Shown: positions 46,692 to 55,138, counted from the first letter of the stretch. The stretch: 64,000 nucleotides of DNA from Prado023 sp032123675 (GCA_032123675.1 JAQBEX010000086.1:18226-82225); one strand, 5' to 3'. Notes: generated from the letters alone by a model not told the origin. A program made the numbers and translations.

Positions 46692-47377
46692 TCCTCGTCG
46701 GCGCTGTACCCCACGCCACGGACTGTCCTGATGGGGCTGGCTGGCCCGAGCTTGGCCCGCACCTGCGCCACGTGGACGTCGACCGTGCGGGTCCCGGCCG
46801 CCGCCGAGTAGCCCCAGACCGCCGACAGCAGCTGATCGCGGGTCACGACCCGGCCCGGCCGGGCCATCAGGTATGCGAGCAGGTCGAACTCGGTGGCTGT
46901 GAGGTCGATCGGCTCGCCGGACACCGTCACCCGGCGGCGCCCACGGTTCAACTCGAGGGGTCCGAGCACCAGCGAGCGCTCCTCGTCCTCGATCGGCCCG
47001 CCGGTTCGGCGCAGCACGGCCTTGACCCGCGCCACGACCTCGCGTGGGCTGAAGGGCTTGGTGATGTAGTCATCGCCGCCCATCTCCAGCCCGAGCACGC
47101 GGTCGATCTCGTCATCGCGGGCGGTGCAGAACAGGATCGGCACGGAGTCGCCCTCGGCACGCAGCGAGCGGCACACCTCCGTGCCGTCCATCCCCGGGAG
47201 CCCCACGTCCAGGATCATGGCCACCGGGCGCAGCCGGCGCGCCGCAGCCAACGCGTCCGGACCGGTCAGGACCACGTGCACGCCGAAGCCGTCGCGGCGC
47301 AGGTACATCCCCAGCAGGTCCGCAATGGGTCGTTCATCCTCCGCGACGAGTACCAGCCCTCGGGTCTCGACGCTCAT
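46688..47377 (-). CDS. OmpR/PhoB-family response regulator
   Basis: 229 residues. The receiver domain has phospho-acceptor Asp in 'AMILDVGLPGMDGTEV', acidic pocket 'LVLVAEDERPI', and the conserved Lys in 'DDYITKPFSPREVVARV'. The C-terminal winged helix has 'VDLTATEFDLLAYLMARPG' (with Ile before Asp in this protein) and 'TRTVDVHVAQVRAKLG'. It pairs with the adjacent histidine kinase. Confidence 0.95.
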   Translation of the reverse strand: MSVETRGLVLVAEDERPIADLLGMYLRRDGFGVHVVLTGPDALAAARRLRPVAMILDVGLPGMDGTEVCRSLRAEGDSVPILFCTARDDEIDRVLGLEMGGDDYITKPFSPREVVARVKAVLRRTGGPIEDEERSLVLGPLELNRGRRRVTVSGEPIDLTATEFDLLAYLMARPGRVVTRDQLLSAVWGYSAAAGTRTVDVHVAQVRAKLGPASPIRTVRGVGYSADEE

Positions 47378-47435
47378 GGTCGCCCATCCTCCACGTGGTC
47401 AGTACGGAGCTGATCGATGCAACGTTCGGATCAGA

Positions 47436-47639
47436 TCAGGCCGGGTCGGAGTTCGACTCCATGCCGGCCATGACCTTCCAGACGACCATGCCGACGACGA
47501 CGAGCGCCACGCCGCCCCAGAACATGAGCGGCTGGGCCAGGACCACGCCGAGGGTGCCGACGAAGAAGGCGATCATCATGATGGTCGCGCCAGTCCAGTT
47601 TGCCGGGGTCCGCCCGTGGTTGTCGTGCTCGCTGCTCAT
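47436..47639 (-). CDS. HGxxPA-type small membrane protein (DUF6704-like)
   Basis: 67 residues. A short polar N-terminus 'HDNHGRTPANWTG' precedes two membrane helices ('ATIMMIAFFVGTLGVVLA' and 'FWGGVALVVVGMVVWKV'). It matches the actinobacterial HGxxPA(A/N)WT small proteins found next to trpE; I recall the name DUF6704. GAGGAG lies 6 nt before ATG 47637-47639. It follows trpE by 15 nt. Function unknown. Confidence 0.8.
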   Translation of the reverse strand: MSSEHDNHGRTPANWTGATIMMIAFFVGTLGVVLAQPLMFWGGVALVVVGMVVWKVMAGMESNSDPA

Positions 47640-47654
47640 GGAACTCCTCGCTCG

Positions 47655-49226
47655 TCAGTGTGGCGCCATTGTGGCACCCGCAGGGCCTGCAGGACGCAGC
47701 CCCTCGGCCATTGTGATCGCGGCGAGCACCGCCGCGGCCTTGTTCCGGCACTCCTCATACTCGGTCTGCGGCACTGAGTCGGCGACCAGACCGGCCCCGG
47801 CCTGCACGTGGGCGACCCCGGAGCGCAGGACCGCTGTGCGGATCGCGATCGCGGCGTCCATGTTCCCGGCGAAGTCCAGGTAGCCGACCGCCCCGCCGTA
47901 CAGGCCACGCCGCGACGGTTCCAGGTCATCGATGATCTCCATCGCCCGCGGCTTCGGCGCCCCTGACAGGGTCCCGGCCGGGAAGGTGGCGGCCAACAGG
48001 TCGTAGGCGGTGCGCCCCACGGCCAGCCGGCCGGTCACGGTGGAGACGATGTGCATGACGTGGGAGTACTTCTCGATCGACATGAAGTCCACGACCTCGA
48101 CCGTGCCGGGAGCACAGACCCGCCCGAGGTCGTTGCGGCCGAGGTCGACGAGCATCAGGTGCTCGGCGCGCTCCTTCTCGTCGGCCAGCAGCTCCTCAGC
48201 CAGCACGGCATCGGCCTCCGGGGTGTCCGCTCGCGGCCGGGTCCCGGCGATCGGGTGCAGCATGGCGTGCCCATCGGTGAGCTTGACCAGAGCCTCGGGG
48301 CTGGATCCGACCACATCGAAGGCCACGTCCTGGCCGAGGTCGGGACCCGACCCCGGCTCGGGGAACCGGAACAGGTACATGTAGGGGCTCGGGTTGTTGA
48401 CCCGCAGCATCCGGTAGATGTCCAGGGCGCTGGCCGTGGTCGGCCGCTCGAAGCGTTGGGAGAGCACGATCTGGAAGGCGTCTCCGGCACGGATGTGCTC
48501 CTTGGCCGCCTCGACTCCGCGCATGTAGTCCTCGGGAAGGGTCCTGACCCGGACGTCCTCGGCATGGTCGGCCGCGCCGAGGACGGCAGCCGATGCGTCG
48601 CTGGACTGAGCCAGAGCGGTCTCCATGGCATCCAGACGCGCCACGGCCTGCGCCCACGCCTCGCCGACCCGGTGGTCGGTCGCGTCGTAGTTCACCGCAT
48701 TGGCGATCAGCAGCACCGTTCCGTCCCAGTGGTCGAGCACCGCGAGATCAACGGCCAGGAGCATGGCGATCTCCGGCAGGCGCAGCTCATCGGGGTTCGC
48801 GTCGGGCAGGCGCTCCCAGCGACGGACCGCGTCGTAGCCGATCATCCCGACCAGCCCCCCGGTCAGGGGAGGCAGCTCGTCGCCGTCCAGTGCCTGGGTG
48901 TGCAGCAGCGCCAGGGTGTCGCGCATCGCCTCCAGCGGGTTTCCCTGGGTGGGGACGCCGACCGGGGCCCGGCCCCTCCAGACGGCGTGCCCGTCCACCT
49001 CGGAGAGCATGGCCGCGGCCTGGACACCGATGAACGAGTAGCGCGACCACACGCGCCCGTGCTCGGCGGACTCGAGCAGGAAGGTGCCGGGCCGCTCGGC
49101 CGCGAGCTTGCGGTAGAGACCCACCGGGGTGTCCCCGTCGGCGAGCAGGCGCCGGACGACCGGGATCACCCGCCGGGAGCGGGCCAGCTCGCGGAACTCG
49201 GGCAGGTCGGGACTGGCCTGGGTCAT
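47655..49226 (-). CDS. trpE: Anthranilate synthase component I
   Basis: 523 residues from ATG 49224-49226. It makes anthranilate from chorismate. The feedback tryptophan site includes 'GTFLLESAEHGRVWSRYSFI' (LLES). The catalytic C-terminal domain has 'DAFQIVLSQRFERPT', 'PIAGTRPRADTPEAD', 'DLGRNDLGRVC' and 'GTLSGAPKPRAMEIID'. The glutaminase partner (trpG) is not in the window. ATGA overlap with hisI links it to the his cluster. A long frame upstream of this start is an artefact. Confidence 0.97.
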   Translation of the reverse strand: MTQASPDLPEFRELARSRRVIPVVRRLLADGDTPVGLYRKLAAERPGTFLLESAEHGRVWSRYSFIGVQAAAMLSEVDGHAVWRGRAPVGVPTQGNPLEAMRDTLALLHTQALDGDELPPLTGGLVGMIGYDAVRRWERLPDANPDELRLPEIAMLLAVDLAVLDHWDGTVLLIANAVNYDATDHRVGEAWAQAVARLDAMETALAQSSDASAAVLGAADHAEDVRVRTLPEDYMRGVEAAKEHIRAGDAFQIVLSQRFERPTTASALDIYRMLRVNNPSPYMYLFRFPEPGSGPDLGQDVAFDVVGSSPEALVKLTDGHAMLHPIAGTRPRADTPEADAVLAEELLADEKERAEHLMLVDLGRNDLGRVCAPGTVEVVDFMSIEKYSHVMHIVSTVTGRLAVGRTAYDLLAATFPAGTLSGAPKPRAMEIIDDLEPSRRGLYGGAVGYLDFAGNMDAAIAIRTAVLRSGVAHVQAGAGLVADSVPQTEYEECRNKAAAVLAAITMAEGLRPAGPAGATMAPH

Positions 49227-49648
49227 GCGATCTCCACGGTGTCGAAGCAGGACGTCAGCCCGGTGTGGCAGGCGGGCCCTTCGGGCCGGACCCGCAGCAG
49301 GACCGCGTCCCCATCGCAGTCGAGCTCGATGCTGACCACGGACTGGGTGTTGCCCGAGGTCGCCCCCTTGACCCAGAGCTCCTGGCGCGAGCGCGAGTAG
49401 TAGGTGGCGATCCGCGTCTGCAGTGTGCGGGCCAATGCCGCACCGTCCATCCAGGCGACCATCAGCACCCGACCGGTGTCCGCATCCTGTGCCACTGCCG
49501 TGACCAGGGGCCGGCCGTCGGGCGCCCTGCCGGCTGGGCGCAGTCGCCCAACGATGTCCTCGGCAAGCGCGCCGCTGTCCGTGAAGTCCACGGCGACATT
49601 CTGGCCCACGCTCGCCGCCCCGGCCGGCAGCCCGAGCCGGGGGTTCAC
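49223..49648 (-). CDS. hisI: Phosphoribosyl-AMP cyclohydrolase
   Basis: 141 residues from GTG 49646-49648 (GTGA overlap with hisF). Conserved 'VLMVAWMDGAALARTL', 'ATYYSRSRQELWVKGATSGN', and the metal ligands in 'LDCDGDAVLLRV' and 'GPACHTGLTSCF'. Third step of histidine synthesis. There is no fused HisE domain. The ~18-residue N-terminal extension before 'VAVDFTDSG' may be dispensable. Confidence 0.96.
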   Translation of the reverse strand: MNPRLGLPAGAASVGQNVAVDFTDSGALAEDIVGRLRPAGRAPDGRPLVTAVAQDADTGRVLMVAWMDGAALARTLQTRIATYYSRSRQELWVKGATSGNTQSVVSIELDCDGDAVLLRVRPEGPACHTGLTSCFDTVEIA

Positions 49649-50433
49649 AGGCGAACCGTGTGTGCGGACTCGGCCAGCGCGTCCTTGACCTGCCCGATCG
49701 TGAGCTCCCCGAAGTGGAACACGCTCGCGGCCAGCACCGCATCAGCACCGGCGTCGACGGCCGGCGCGAAGTCGGCAAGCGCACCGGCGCCTCCACTGGC
49801 GATGACGGGGACGCGCACCTCTGCGCGCACTGCCGCGATCAGTTCCAGGTCGTAGCCGGACTTCGTCCCATCGGCGTCCATCGAGTTCAGGAGGATCTCC
49901 CCCGCGCCGAGCTCAGCAGAGCGGACGGCCCACCCGATCGCGTCGATCCCGGTCGAGCGCCGACCACCGTGCGTGGTGACCTCGAACCCGGACTCGGTGC
50001 GGACGTCCGGGACGCCAGTGCCCGGTCCGCAGCGCCGGGCATCCAGCGAGAGCACGACGCACTGCGCGCCGAAGCGATCGGCGGCCTCGGACAGCAGCTC
50101 GGGGCGGACGATCGCTGCGGTGTTCACCCCGCACTTGTCGGCACCTGCGCGCAGGAGGGCGTCGAAGTCAGCCACTGTGCGCACCCCACCGCCCACGGTG
50201 AGCGGGATGAAGACCTGCTCGGCCGTGCGCCGGACAACGTCATAGGTCGTCTCGCGGTCGCCGGAGGAGGCCGTGATGTCGAGGAAGGTCAACTCGTCGG
50301 CACCCTCGGCCCCATAGGCGGCGGCCAACTCGACCGGGTCCCCGGCATCGCGAAGGTCGATGAAGTTCACGCCCTTGACCACACGGCCGGCATCCACGTC
50401 CAGGCATGGGATGACTCGGACCGCGACCGACAT
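49645..50433 (-). CDS. hisF: Imidazole glycerol phosphate synthase subunit HisF
   Basis: 262 residues, a TIM barrel. Catalytic Asp residues are in 'IPCLDVDAGRVVKGVNF' and 'VVLSLDARRCG'. Phosphate loops are 'PLTVGGGVRTVADFDALL' and 'VIASGGAGALADF'. It cyclises the product with ammonia from HisH. The ATG at 50433 follows TAGGCT by 6 nt, so hisF-hisI-trpE can be a leaderless transcription unit of their own. Confidence 0.97.
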   Translation of the reverse strand: MSVAVRVIPCLDVDAGRVVKGVNFIDLRDAGDPVELAAAYGAEGADELTFLDITASSGDRETTYDVVRRTAEQVFIPLTVGGGVRTVADFDALLRAGADKCGVNTAAIVRPELLSEAADRFGAQCVVLSLDARRCGPGTGVPDVRTESGFEVTTHGGRRSTGIDAIGWAVRSAELGAGEILLNSMDADGTKSGYDLELIAAVRAEVRVPVIASGGAGALADFAPAVDAGADAVLAASVFHFGELTIGQVKDALAESAHTVRL

Positions 50434-50439
50434 GTTCCC

Positions 50440-50445
50440 AGCCTA
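50440..50445 (-). promoter_or_regulatory. -10 box of leaderless hisF transcript
   Basis: TAGGCT on the minus strand, 6-nt spacer, ATG 50433. Confidence 0.6.
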
Positions 50446-50472
50446 ATCGGCGATGGTCGCGCCCCGGAGCGG

Positions 50473-52167
50473 CTACCGGCGCCCGCGTGCGCGGAAGAGT
50501 CGCGTCAGGTACACGGCGAGCAGGACTCCCGCGATGATCAACGAGGCGAAGAAGCCGAACGTCGCGTAGCGCTCCATACCGGTGCCCGTGAAGGCCGTCG
50601 CGGCGATCGCCGACCCGATGATGCCGCCACACACGAGCAGCGCGACGACCACCATGCTCGTGATCGAGCGCACCTCGGCCATCTGCTCATTCAGCTGGGA
50701 CGTGTCGACGGTCACCGTCAACCGACCCTTCTTGAACTGCTCGTTCCATCCGATCGCGCTCTTGATGTACTCGGGGGCCGCATGCAGGGCCCGCATCGCC
50801 GCCTGCTTGGCCTCGTTGGCGGCCATCTCCTTGACCATCACCTCTGTGGAGGGTGCCTGTGCCTGCTCGAGAGCGAGCTCCAGGGCTGTGTCGCTGAAGG
50901 TCTTGCCCGGGGGTGCCAGCGGAACGAAGAAGGCCGAGGCCTGCATCATCGCCTTCATGGCCAGCGTGAGGTTGGGGTCCAGCCGCAGGCCCTCGTCGCG
51001 CAGGACAGCCATCCCGGCGTTGAACACGTCGTCGAAGTCCGCACCGGAGCCCTTGCCGTACCGGGCCATCCGGCGCTCGAACGTGCGCACGAAACTCGCG
51101 TCGTCGACCGGCCGGAACGGCACACTCAGGGACCGAAGCTGGGATGCCATGGCCGTGATGTCGCCGTTCACGACGGTCCACAGCAGCGCGAGCATGTTGA
51201 TCCGCTGCGCCACGGAGAGCTCGCCGACCATCCCGCAGTCCAGGAAGGTGACGTGGCCGTTGGCGAGGTCCACGTAGAGGTTTCCCGGGTGCGGGTCAGC
51301 GTGGAAGAAGCCGTCGATGAGCAGCATCTTGATCGCCGCACGCAGGGCGTTCGTGCCCAGGACACCCCGATCGAGTCCGGCGGCATCGATCGCCTCGAGG
51401 TCGGAGATCTTGACGCCGACGATGAACTCCTGGGTCAGGACACGCCGCGCGGAGAGCTCCCGGTACAACTCGGGGACGCTCACCCCGGGCAGGGCAGACA
51501 TGTTCGCGGCCAGGCGCGCCATGTTGTACGCCTCGCCGTAGTAGTCGAGTTCCTCGATGAGGTTGGTGCTGAACTCGTCGAGCATGCCGCGCAGCCCGAT
51601 CTCTCGCGCCCACTGGCTGCGGGCCTCCATCGCCCGTGCCGCGTTCTGGGTCACCCCCAGGTCTGCCTTGACCTGCTGGTCGAGGTTCGGACGCTGGACC
51701 TTGACGGCCACCTCGCGCCCGTCGTGCATCCGGGCACGGTGGACCTGCGCCAGGGAGGCTGCGGCCAGTGGTGTCTCTGCGAACTCCGCGTAGAGCTCCT
51801 CGGGCGGTCCCCCGAGTTCCTCGGTGATGATCTGGCGCACCATCGCGTAGGGGAACGTCGGGACCTCGTTCTGCAGCCGATCGAGCTCAACGCGCCAGTC
51901 GTCGGGCAGGACGTTGACCTGGCTGGACACGATCTGGCCCATCTTCACGTACGTGGGGCCCAGTCCCTCGAGCAGCACGCGGGTCCGGGCCGCAGTGCTG
52001 TACTCGGGGATGGGCTCGGGGAGGCGGTGCACCCACCGCTGCATCCGCCGGCGAGGTGCGGCCAGCGGGGTGTTCTCCAGGGCCGCCTCAGCTCCGAAGG
52101 CGCCAAGGGTCGAGTAGATCTGCTGAAGGCGGAGGTTCTCGCCGATCGTGTCCAGGCCGCTGCTCAT
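50473..52167 (-). CDS. AarF/UbiB (ABC1/ADCK)-family atypical kinase
   Basis: 564 residues. Family motifs: KxGQ in 'GPTYVKMGQIVSSQVNVLP', the Ala-rich loop 'TPLAAASLAQVHRARM', catalytic Lys in 'EVAVKVQRPNL', 'NLIEELDYYGEA', 'GFFHADPHPGNLYVDL' and 'TFLDCGMVGEL'. Two C-terminal membrane helices ('SMVVVALLVCGGIIGSAIA' and 'FGFFASLIIAGVLLAVYL') anchor it. In other bacteria members support ubiquinone or isoprenoid-lipid handling; here it could act on menaquinone or lipids, by inference. ATGA overlap with the holin-family gene. Confidence 0.9.
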   Translation of the reverse strand: MSSGLDTIGENLRLQQIYSTLGAFGAEAALENTPLAAPRRRMQRWVHRLPEPIPEYSTAARTRVLLEGLGPTYVKMGQIVSSQVNVLPDDWRVELDRLQNEVPTFPYAMVRQIITEELGGPPEELYAEFAETPLAAASLAQVHRARMHDGREVAVKVQRPNLDQQVKADLGVTQNAARAMEARSQWAREIGLRGMLDEFSTNLIEELDYYGEAYNMARLAANMSALPGVSVPELYRELSARRVLTQEFIVGVKISDLEAIDAAGLDRGVLGTNALRAAIKMLLIDGFFHADPHPGNLYVDLANGHVTFLDCGMVGELSVAQRINMLALLWTVVNGDITAMASQLRSLSVPFRPVDDASFVRTFERRMARYGKGSGADFDDVFNAGMAVLRDEGLRLDPNLTLAMKAMMQASAFFVPLAPPGKTFSDTALELALEQAQAPSTEVMVKEMAANEAKQAAMRALHAAPEYIKSAIGWNEQFKKGRLTVTVDTSQLNEQMAEVRSITSMVVVALLVCGGIIGSAIAATAFTGTGMERYATFGFFASLIIAGVLLAVYLTRLFRARGRR

Positions 52168-53114
52168 GCCATACCGTTCCTCTCCTTGTAGTCGCGGTCG
52201 AGCATGGGGTAGTCCGCCCCCAGCACGGCATCGATCCCCGCGCCGACGATTCCCACGACGACGCCACCCAGAACCAGGGCCAGGAGACTGTCAGCGTCGA
52301 TGCTGTCAGTCATCCTGCCGAGCAGGTACAGCAGGAACGTGTTGATCAGCACAACGACGACTCCGAACGTGCTGAACAGGAATCGCAAGGACAGGAACTG
52401 CAGGACGGGTTTGATGAACGCGTTGAGCAGCGCGAATATCAGCGCGATCTCCAGGCCCTGTCCCCACCGCCACGCGGTGAAGCTGAGCCCCGGGACCACG
52501 GCGACCGCGAGGATCACCGACAGCCCCGCGGACACGAACCGGACCAGGTACAGCCGCCAGCTGCTCCACTGCCTCTTCGCCCAGGCCCTGCGTGCGCTGA
52601 CAGCGGGGATGCTGCCGGCCTTGTCCGTGCCCTCCCTCGGCAGCGCGTCGGCGTGCGCCTCGGCTGCCATCGCCCGGCGCTCGGCCGCCACCGGCTCGGG
52701 GTCACCGGATCCAGCAGAGGCGGCGAACACCGTCGCGACTCCGGAACGGATCGCAACCTTGTCCTCGGCCTCCACGTCGTCGGGTCGGTCCAGGTCGAAC
52801 TCGGTCAGCGCAGCGGGCTCGCCGGGCGTCGCCGTCGTGATGTCGACGCCCACGTTCGGCTCCTGCTCGACCACCACATCCGGGCGGGGTTCGGTCTCCG
52901 GTTCGGTCTCCGGTTCGGTCTCGACAGGGAAACTCAGTGTCGGGTCAGCCTCGGGCACCGCCCGCGCACCGGCGCTCGCGTCGCTGCCAACCTCGGTGCC
53001 CGGCTCAGGTTGCGAGAAGGGCCACCATGTCGATTCGGGAGTCTCGCCATCAGCATCGGCACCCTGTGCCATACTGCCCCCCGTCGGCGGTCCATCGGGC
53101 GCCTCGTCCTGCAT
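52164..53114 (-). CDS. Phage-holin-family (YvlD/DUF360) membrane protein with long acidic N-terminus
   Basis: 316 residues from ATG 53112-53114 with GGGAGG upstream. Residues ~1-180 are acidic, low-complexity and probably disordered, including an 'ETEP' tandem repeat coded by a 12-bp DNA repeat. Residues ~185-300 contain four membrane spans ('LYLVRFVSAGLSVILAVAVV', 'IALIFALLNAFIKPVL', 'VVVVLINTFLLYLLG', 'ALVLGGVVVGIVGAGIDAVL') typical of the '4-TMS phage holin, superfamily IV' chromosomal family. Despite the name, members are ordinary membrane proteins; function unknown. It is coupled to the AarF-like kinase. Confidence 0.82.
   Translation of the reverse strand: MQDEAPDGPPTGGSMAQGADADGETPESTWWPFSQPEPGTEVGSDASAGARAVPEADPTLSFPVETEPETEPETEPRPDVVVEQEPNVGVDITTATPGEPAALTEFDLDRPDDVEAEDKVAIRSGVATVFAASAGSGDPEPVAAERRAMAAEAHADALPREGTDKAGSIPAVSARRAWAKRQWSSWRLYLVRFVSAGLSVILAVAVVPGLSFTAWRWGQGLEIALIFALLNAFIKPVLQFLSLRFLFSTFGVVVVLINTFLLYLLGRMTDSIDADSLLALVLGGVVVGIVGAGIDAVLGADYPMLDRDYKERNGMA
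52888..52922. repeat. 12-bp tandem repeat, about 3 copies
   Basis: Unit GGTTCGGTCTCC on the plus strand, in frame (4 codons), encoding ETEP repeats in the disordered part of the holin-family protein. Likely variable in copy number by slippage. Confidence 0.9.
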
Positions 53115-53205
53115 CGGGATCCTCCCTCATTGCGCAGCCCTACTCTGCCATACACGCTGCGAACACCTGGTCAGCCCACCGTCGACCACGCCGCCTGGTG
53201 GCCGA

Positions 53206-53622
53206 TCAGGCCGCGGGGACATCCTCGCAGCGCCAGGCGACCACTTCGACCTCCACGAGCATGTCCGCGTGCACGAGGGCGGCAACCCCGACCATGGTCG
53301 CCGCCGGTCGCACGGTGGCGAACAGCTCGAAGTGCGCACGGCCCACGGCATCGGCGTGCGTGGCCACGTCCACGACATACATCCGGGTCTGGACCGTGTC
53401 GGACCGCGAGAAGCCGGCTCGCTCCAGGGCGAACAGCGCGGACTGGAAGGCGACGACCGCCTGCCCATGCGGATCGCGCGGGTGGACCACCACGCCGTTG
53501 ACCATCGATGTCGTCCCGGCGGTCCACCCCGTCAGACCGCCGTAGCCGCTGGCCACTACAACCCGGCTGTAGCCCACCTCGTCCTCGTACACACCCCCAC
53601 TGGAGAAGCGTTCGACAGCCAT
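53206..53622 (-). CDS. RidA-family (YjgF/UK114) protein
   Basis: 138 residues from ATG 53620-53622, with GGAAGGGG 5 nt upstream. The RidA fold and active-site Arg are seen in 'SDTVQTRMYVVDVATHADAV', followed by 'TMVGVAALVHADMLVEVEVV'. RidA enzymes hydrolyse reactive enamine/imine intermediates from PLP enzymes. It lies between hisA and the holin-family gene, probably a passenger in the his operon. The exact subfamily is uncertain. Confidence 0.88.
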   Translation of the reverse strand: MAVERFSSGGVYEDEVGYSRVVVASGYGGLTGWTAGTTSMVNGVVVHPRDPHGQAVVAFQSALFALERAGFSRSDTVQTRMYVVDVATHADAVGRAHFELFATVRPAATMVGVAALVHADMLVEVEVVAWRCEDVPAA

Positions 53623-53685
53623 GACCACCCCTTCCTGCCGGTCGCCGACGCCGACCGCCCACGGACCGGCAGTTGTGCCCTGCGG

Positions 53686-54426
53686 CTACAGGAAGCTGCG
53701 GTGCGGTGCCACCGCCGCCAGCGCCTCGGGCAGCGTGAACGCACCGGCGTAGAGAGCCTTGCCGATGATCGCCCCCTCGACCCCGACCTCGACGAGCTCA
53801 GACAGCCGGTGCAGGTCCTCGAGCCGGGCAACACCACCGCTGGCGACCACGGGCCGGTCGGTCTGGGCGCAGACGTCGCGCAGCAGGTCCAGGTTCGGCC
53901 CGCGCAGGGTGCCGTCCTTGGTCACGTCGGTCAGGACGTAGCGGGCACAGCCGTCGGCGTCGAGCCGGTCCAGGGTTTCCCACAGATTCCCGCCCTCCTT
54001 GGTCCAGCCACGAGCCGCCAACGTCGTGCCTCGGACGTCGAGCCCGACAGCGATGCGCTCGCCCTGCTCCACGATGACCCGCCGGGACCAGTCCGGGTCC
54101 TCCAGCGCCGCCGTGCCGAGGTTGACCCGTTGGCATCCGGTGGCCAGGGCCGCGGTCAACGACTCGTCGTCGCGGATCCCTCCGGAGAGTTCGACTGCGA
54201 CGTCGAGCTGGCCGATCACCTCAGCCAGCAGGTCGCGGTTGTTGCCGGTCCCGAAGGCCGCATCGAGATCCACCAGATGGATCCACTGGGCTCCTTGGGA
54301 CTGGAAGTCCAGGGCCGCCTGCAGGGGTGATCCGTAGGAGGTCTCGGTTCCGGACTCGCCCTGGACGAGGCGCACGGCGGTCCCGTCGCGAACGTCGACG
54401 GCCGGCAGGAGGATCAGTGGCTGCAT
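53686..54426 (-). CDS. hisA: ProFAR/PRA isomerase (HisA, actinobacterial PriA type)
   Basis: 246 residues, TIM barrel. Catalytic Asp in 'LLPAVDVRDGTAVRLVQGE' and Asp in 'YVLTDVTKDGTLRGPNLDLL'; phosphate sites 'VELSGGIRDDESL' and 'VVASGGVARLEDL'. In actinobacteria this enzyme (PriA, not the primosomal protein) also performs the TrpF reaction. No trpF is seen near the trp genes, consistent with dual function here, although this is not provable from sequence alone. ATG 54426 follows TAGCCT by 6 nt, so it can be leaderless. Confidence 0.95.
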   Translation of the reverse strand: MQPLILLPAVDVRDGTAVRLVQGESGTETSYGSPLQAALDFQSQGAQWIHLVDLDAAFGTGNNRDLLAEVIGQLDVAVELSGGIRDDESLTAALATGCQRVNLGTAALEDPDWSRRVIVEQGERIAVGLDVRGTTLAARGWTKEGGNLWETLDRLDADGCARYVLTDVTKDGTLRGPNLDLLRDVCAQTDRPVVASGGVARLEDLHRLSELVEVGVEGAIIGKALYAGAFTLPEALAAVAPHRSFL

Positions 54427-54432
54427 CCGCCA

Positions 54433-54438
54433 AGGCTA
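54433..54438 (-). promoter_or_regulatory. -10 box of leaderless hisA transcript
   Basis: TAGCCT on the minus strand, 6-nt spacer, ATG 54426. It lies between hisH and hisA. Confidence 0.6.
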
Positions 54439-54461
54439 GTGGGTCCCCGCGGTCGGGGGGG

Positions 54462-55091
54462 TCAGCGGATCGAGCGCAGCCAGTTGGCCAGCAGGCCCAG
54501 CCCGGCATCGCCGGACTTCTCCGGATGGAACTGGGTGGCCACCAGTGGCCCGTTCTCCACAGCCGCGATGAACGGCGCGCCATGCTCGGACCACGTCACG
54601 AGCGGCGGGCGGAACAACTCCTGGGCCGCGAAATCCCAGCGCTGGACCGCGTAGGAGTGGACGAAGTAGAACCGGTCGTCGGAGATGCCCTCGAAGAGCA
54701 CCGAGTCCTGCGGTGCATCGACAGTGTTCCAGCCCATGTGCGGAAGGATGTCCGCCGGCAGTTCCTCGACGACCCCGGGCCACTCCCCCACGCCCTGGGT
54801 CACCACACCGTGCTCAGCCCCGGAGTCGAACATGATCTGCATCCCGACGCAGATTCCCAGCACGGGGCGCCCGCCGGCCAGCCGATGGTCGACCAGATAG
54901 GGCCCTCGGACTGCGCGGAATCCCTCCATGCAGGCGGCGAAGGCGCCCACTCCGGGCACCACGAGCCCGTCGGCCTCCATCGCCTGGTCGTAGTCGGAGG
55001 TGACCGTCACCTCGGCGCCAACGACAGCCAGCGCCCGCGCAGCCGATCTGAGGTTCCCCGATCCGTAGTCAAGGACGACGACGTGACTCAT
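54462..55091 (-). CDS. hisH: Imidazole glycerol phosphate synthase subunit HisH
   Basis: 209 residues from ATG 55089-55091. Class I glutaminase: 'VVVLDYGSGNLRS', nucleophile Cys in 'VLGICVGMQIMFD', 'HMGWNTVDAPQDS', and His/Glu in 'ATQFHPEKSGDAG'. It supplies ammonia to HisF. Its ATG overlaps the stop of a 16-codon ORF (ATGA). Confidence 0.97.
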   Translation of the reverse strand: MSHVVVLDYGSGNLRSAARALAVVGAEVTVTSDYDQAMEADGLVVPGVGAFAACMEGFRAVRGPYLVDHRLAGGRPVLGICVGMQIMFDSGAEHGVVTQGVGEWPGVVEELPADILPHMGWNTVDAPQDSVLFEGISDDRFYFVHSYAVQRWDFAAQELFRPPLVTWSEHGAPFIAAVENGPLVATQFHPEKSGDAGLGLLANWLRSIR

Positions 55092-55138
55092 TCGGAATCG
55101 CGCGGAGCGCTGATCGTGGCGGCGGGCAGGCCTGCCAT
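55088..55138 (-). CDS. 16-codon bridge ORF between hisB and hisH
   Basis: ATG 55136-55138 shares a base with the hisB stop (TGATG) and the TGA overlaps the hisH ATG (ATGA). The peptide would be MAGLPAATISAPRDSE. It exactly fills the 46-nt gap and gives ribosomes a path from hisB to hisH by re-initiation. I do not recognise the peptide; its role may be coupling only. Confidence 0.5.
   Translation of the reverse strand: MAGLPAATISAPRDSE

Noticed and set aside
52164..53114. Prophage remnant suggested by the holin-family protein.
   Set aside because: The family is a common chromosomal four-span membrane protein; no lysin, integrase, att site or phage structural gene is near, and the gene is coupled to an AarF kinase.
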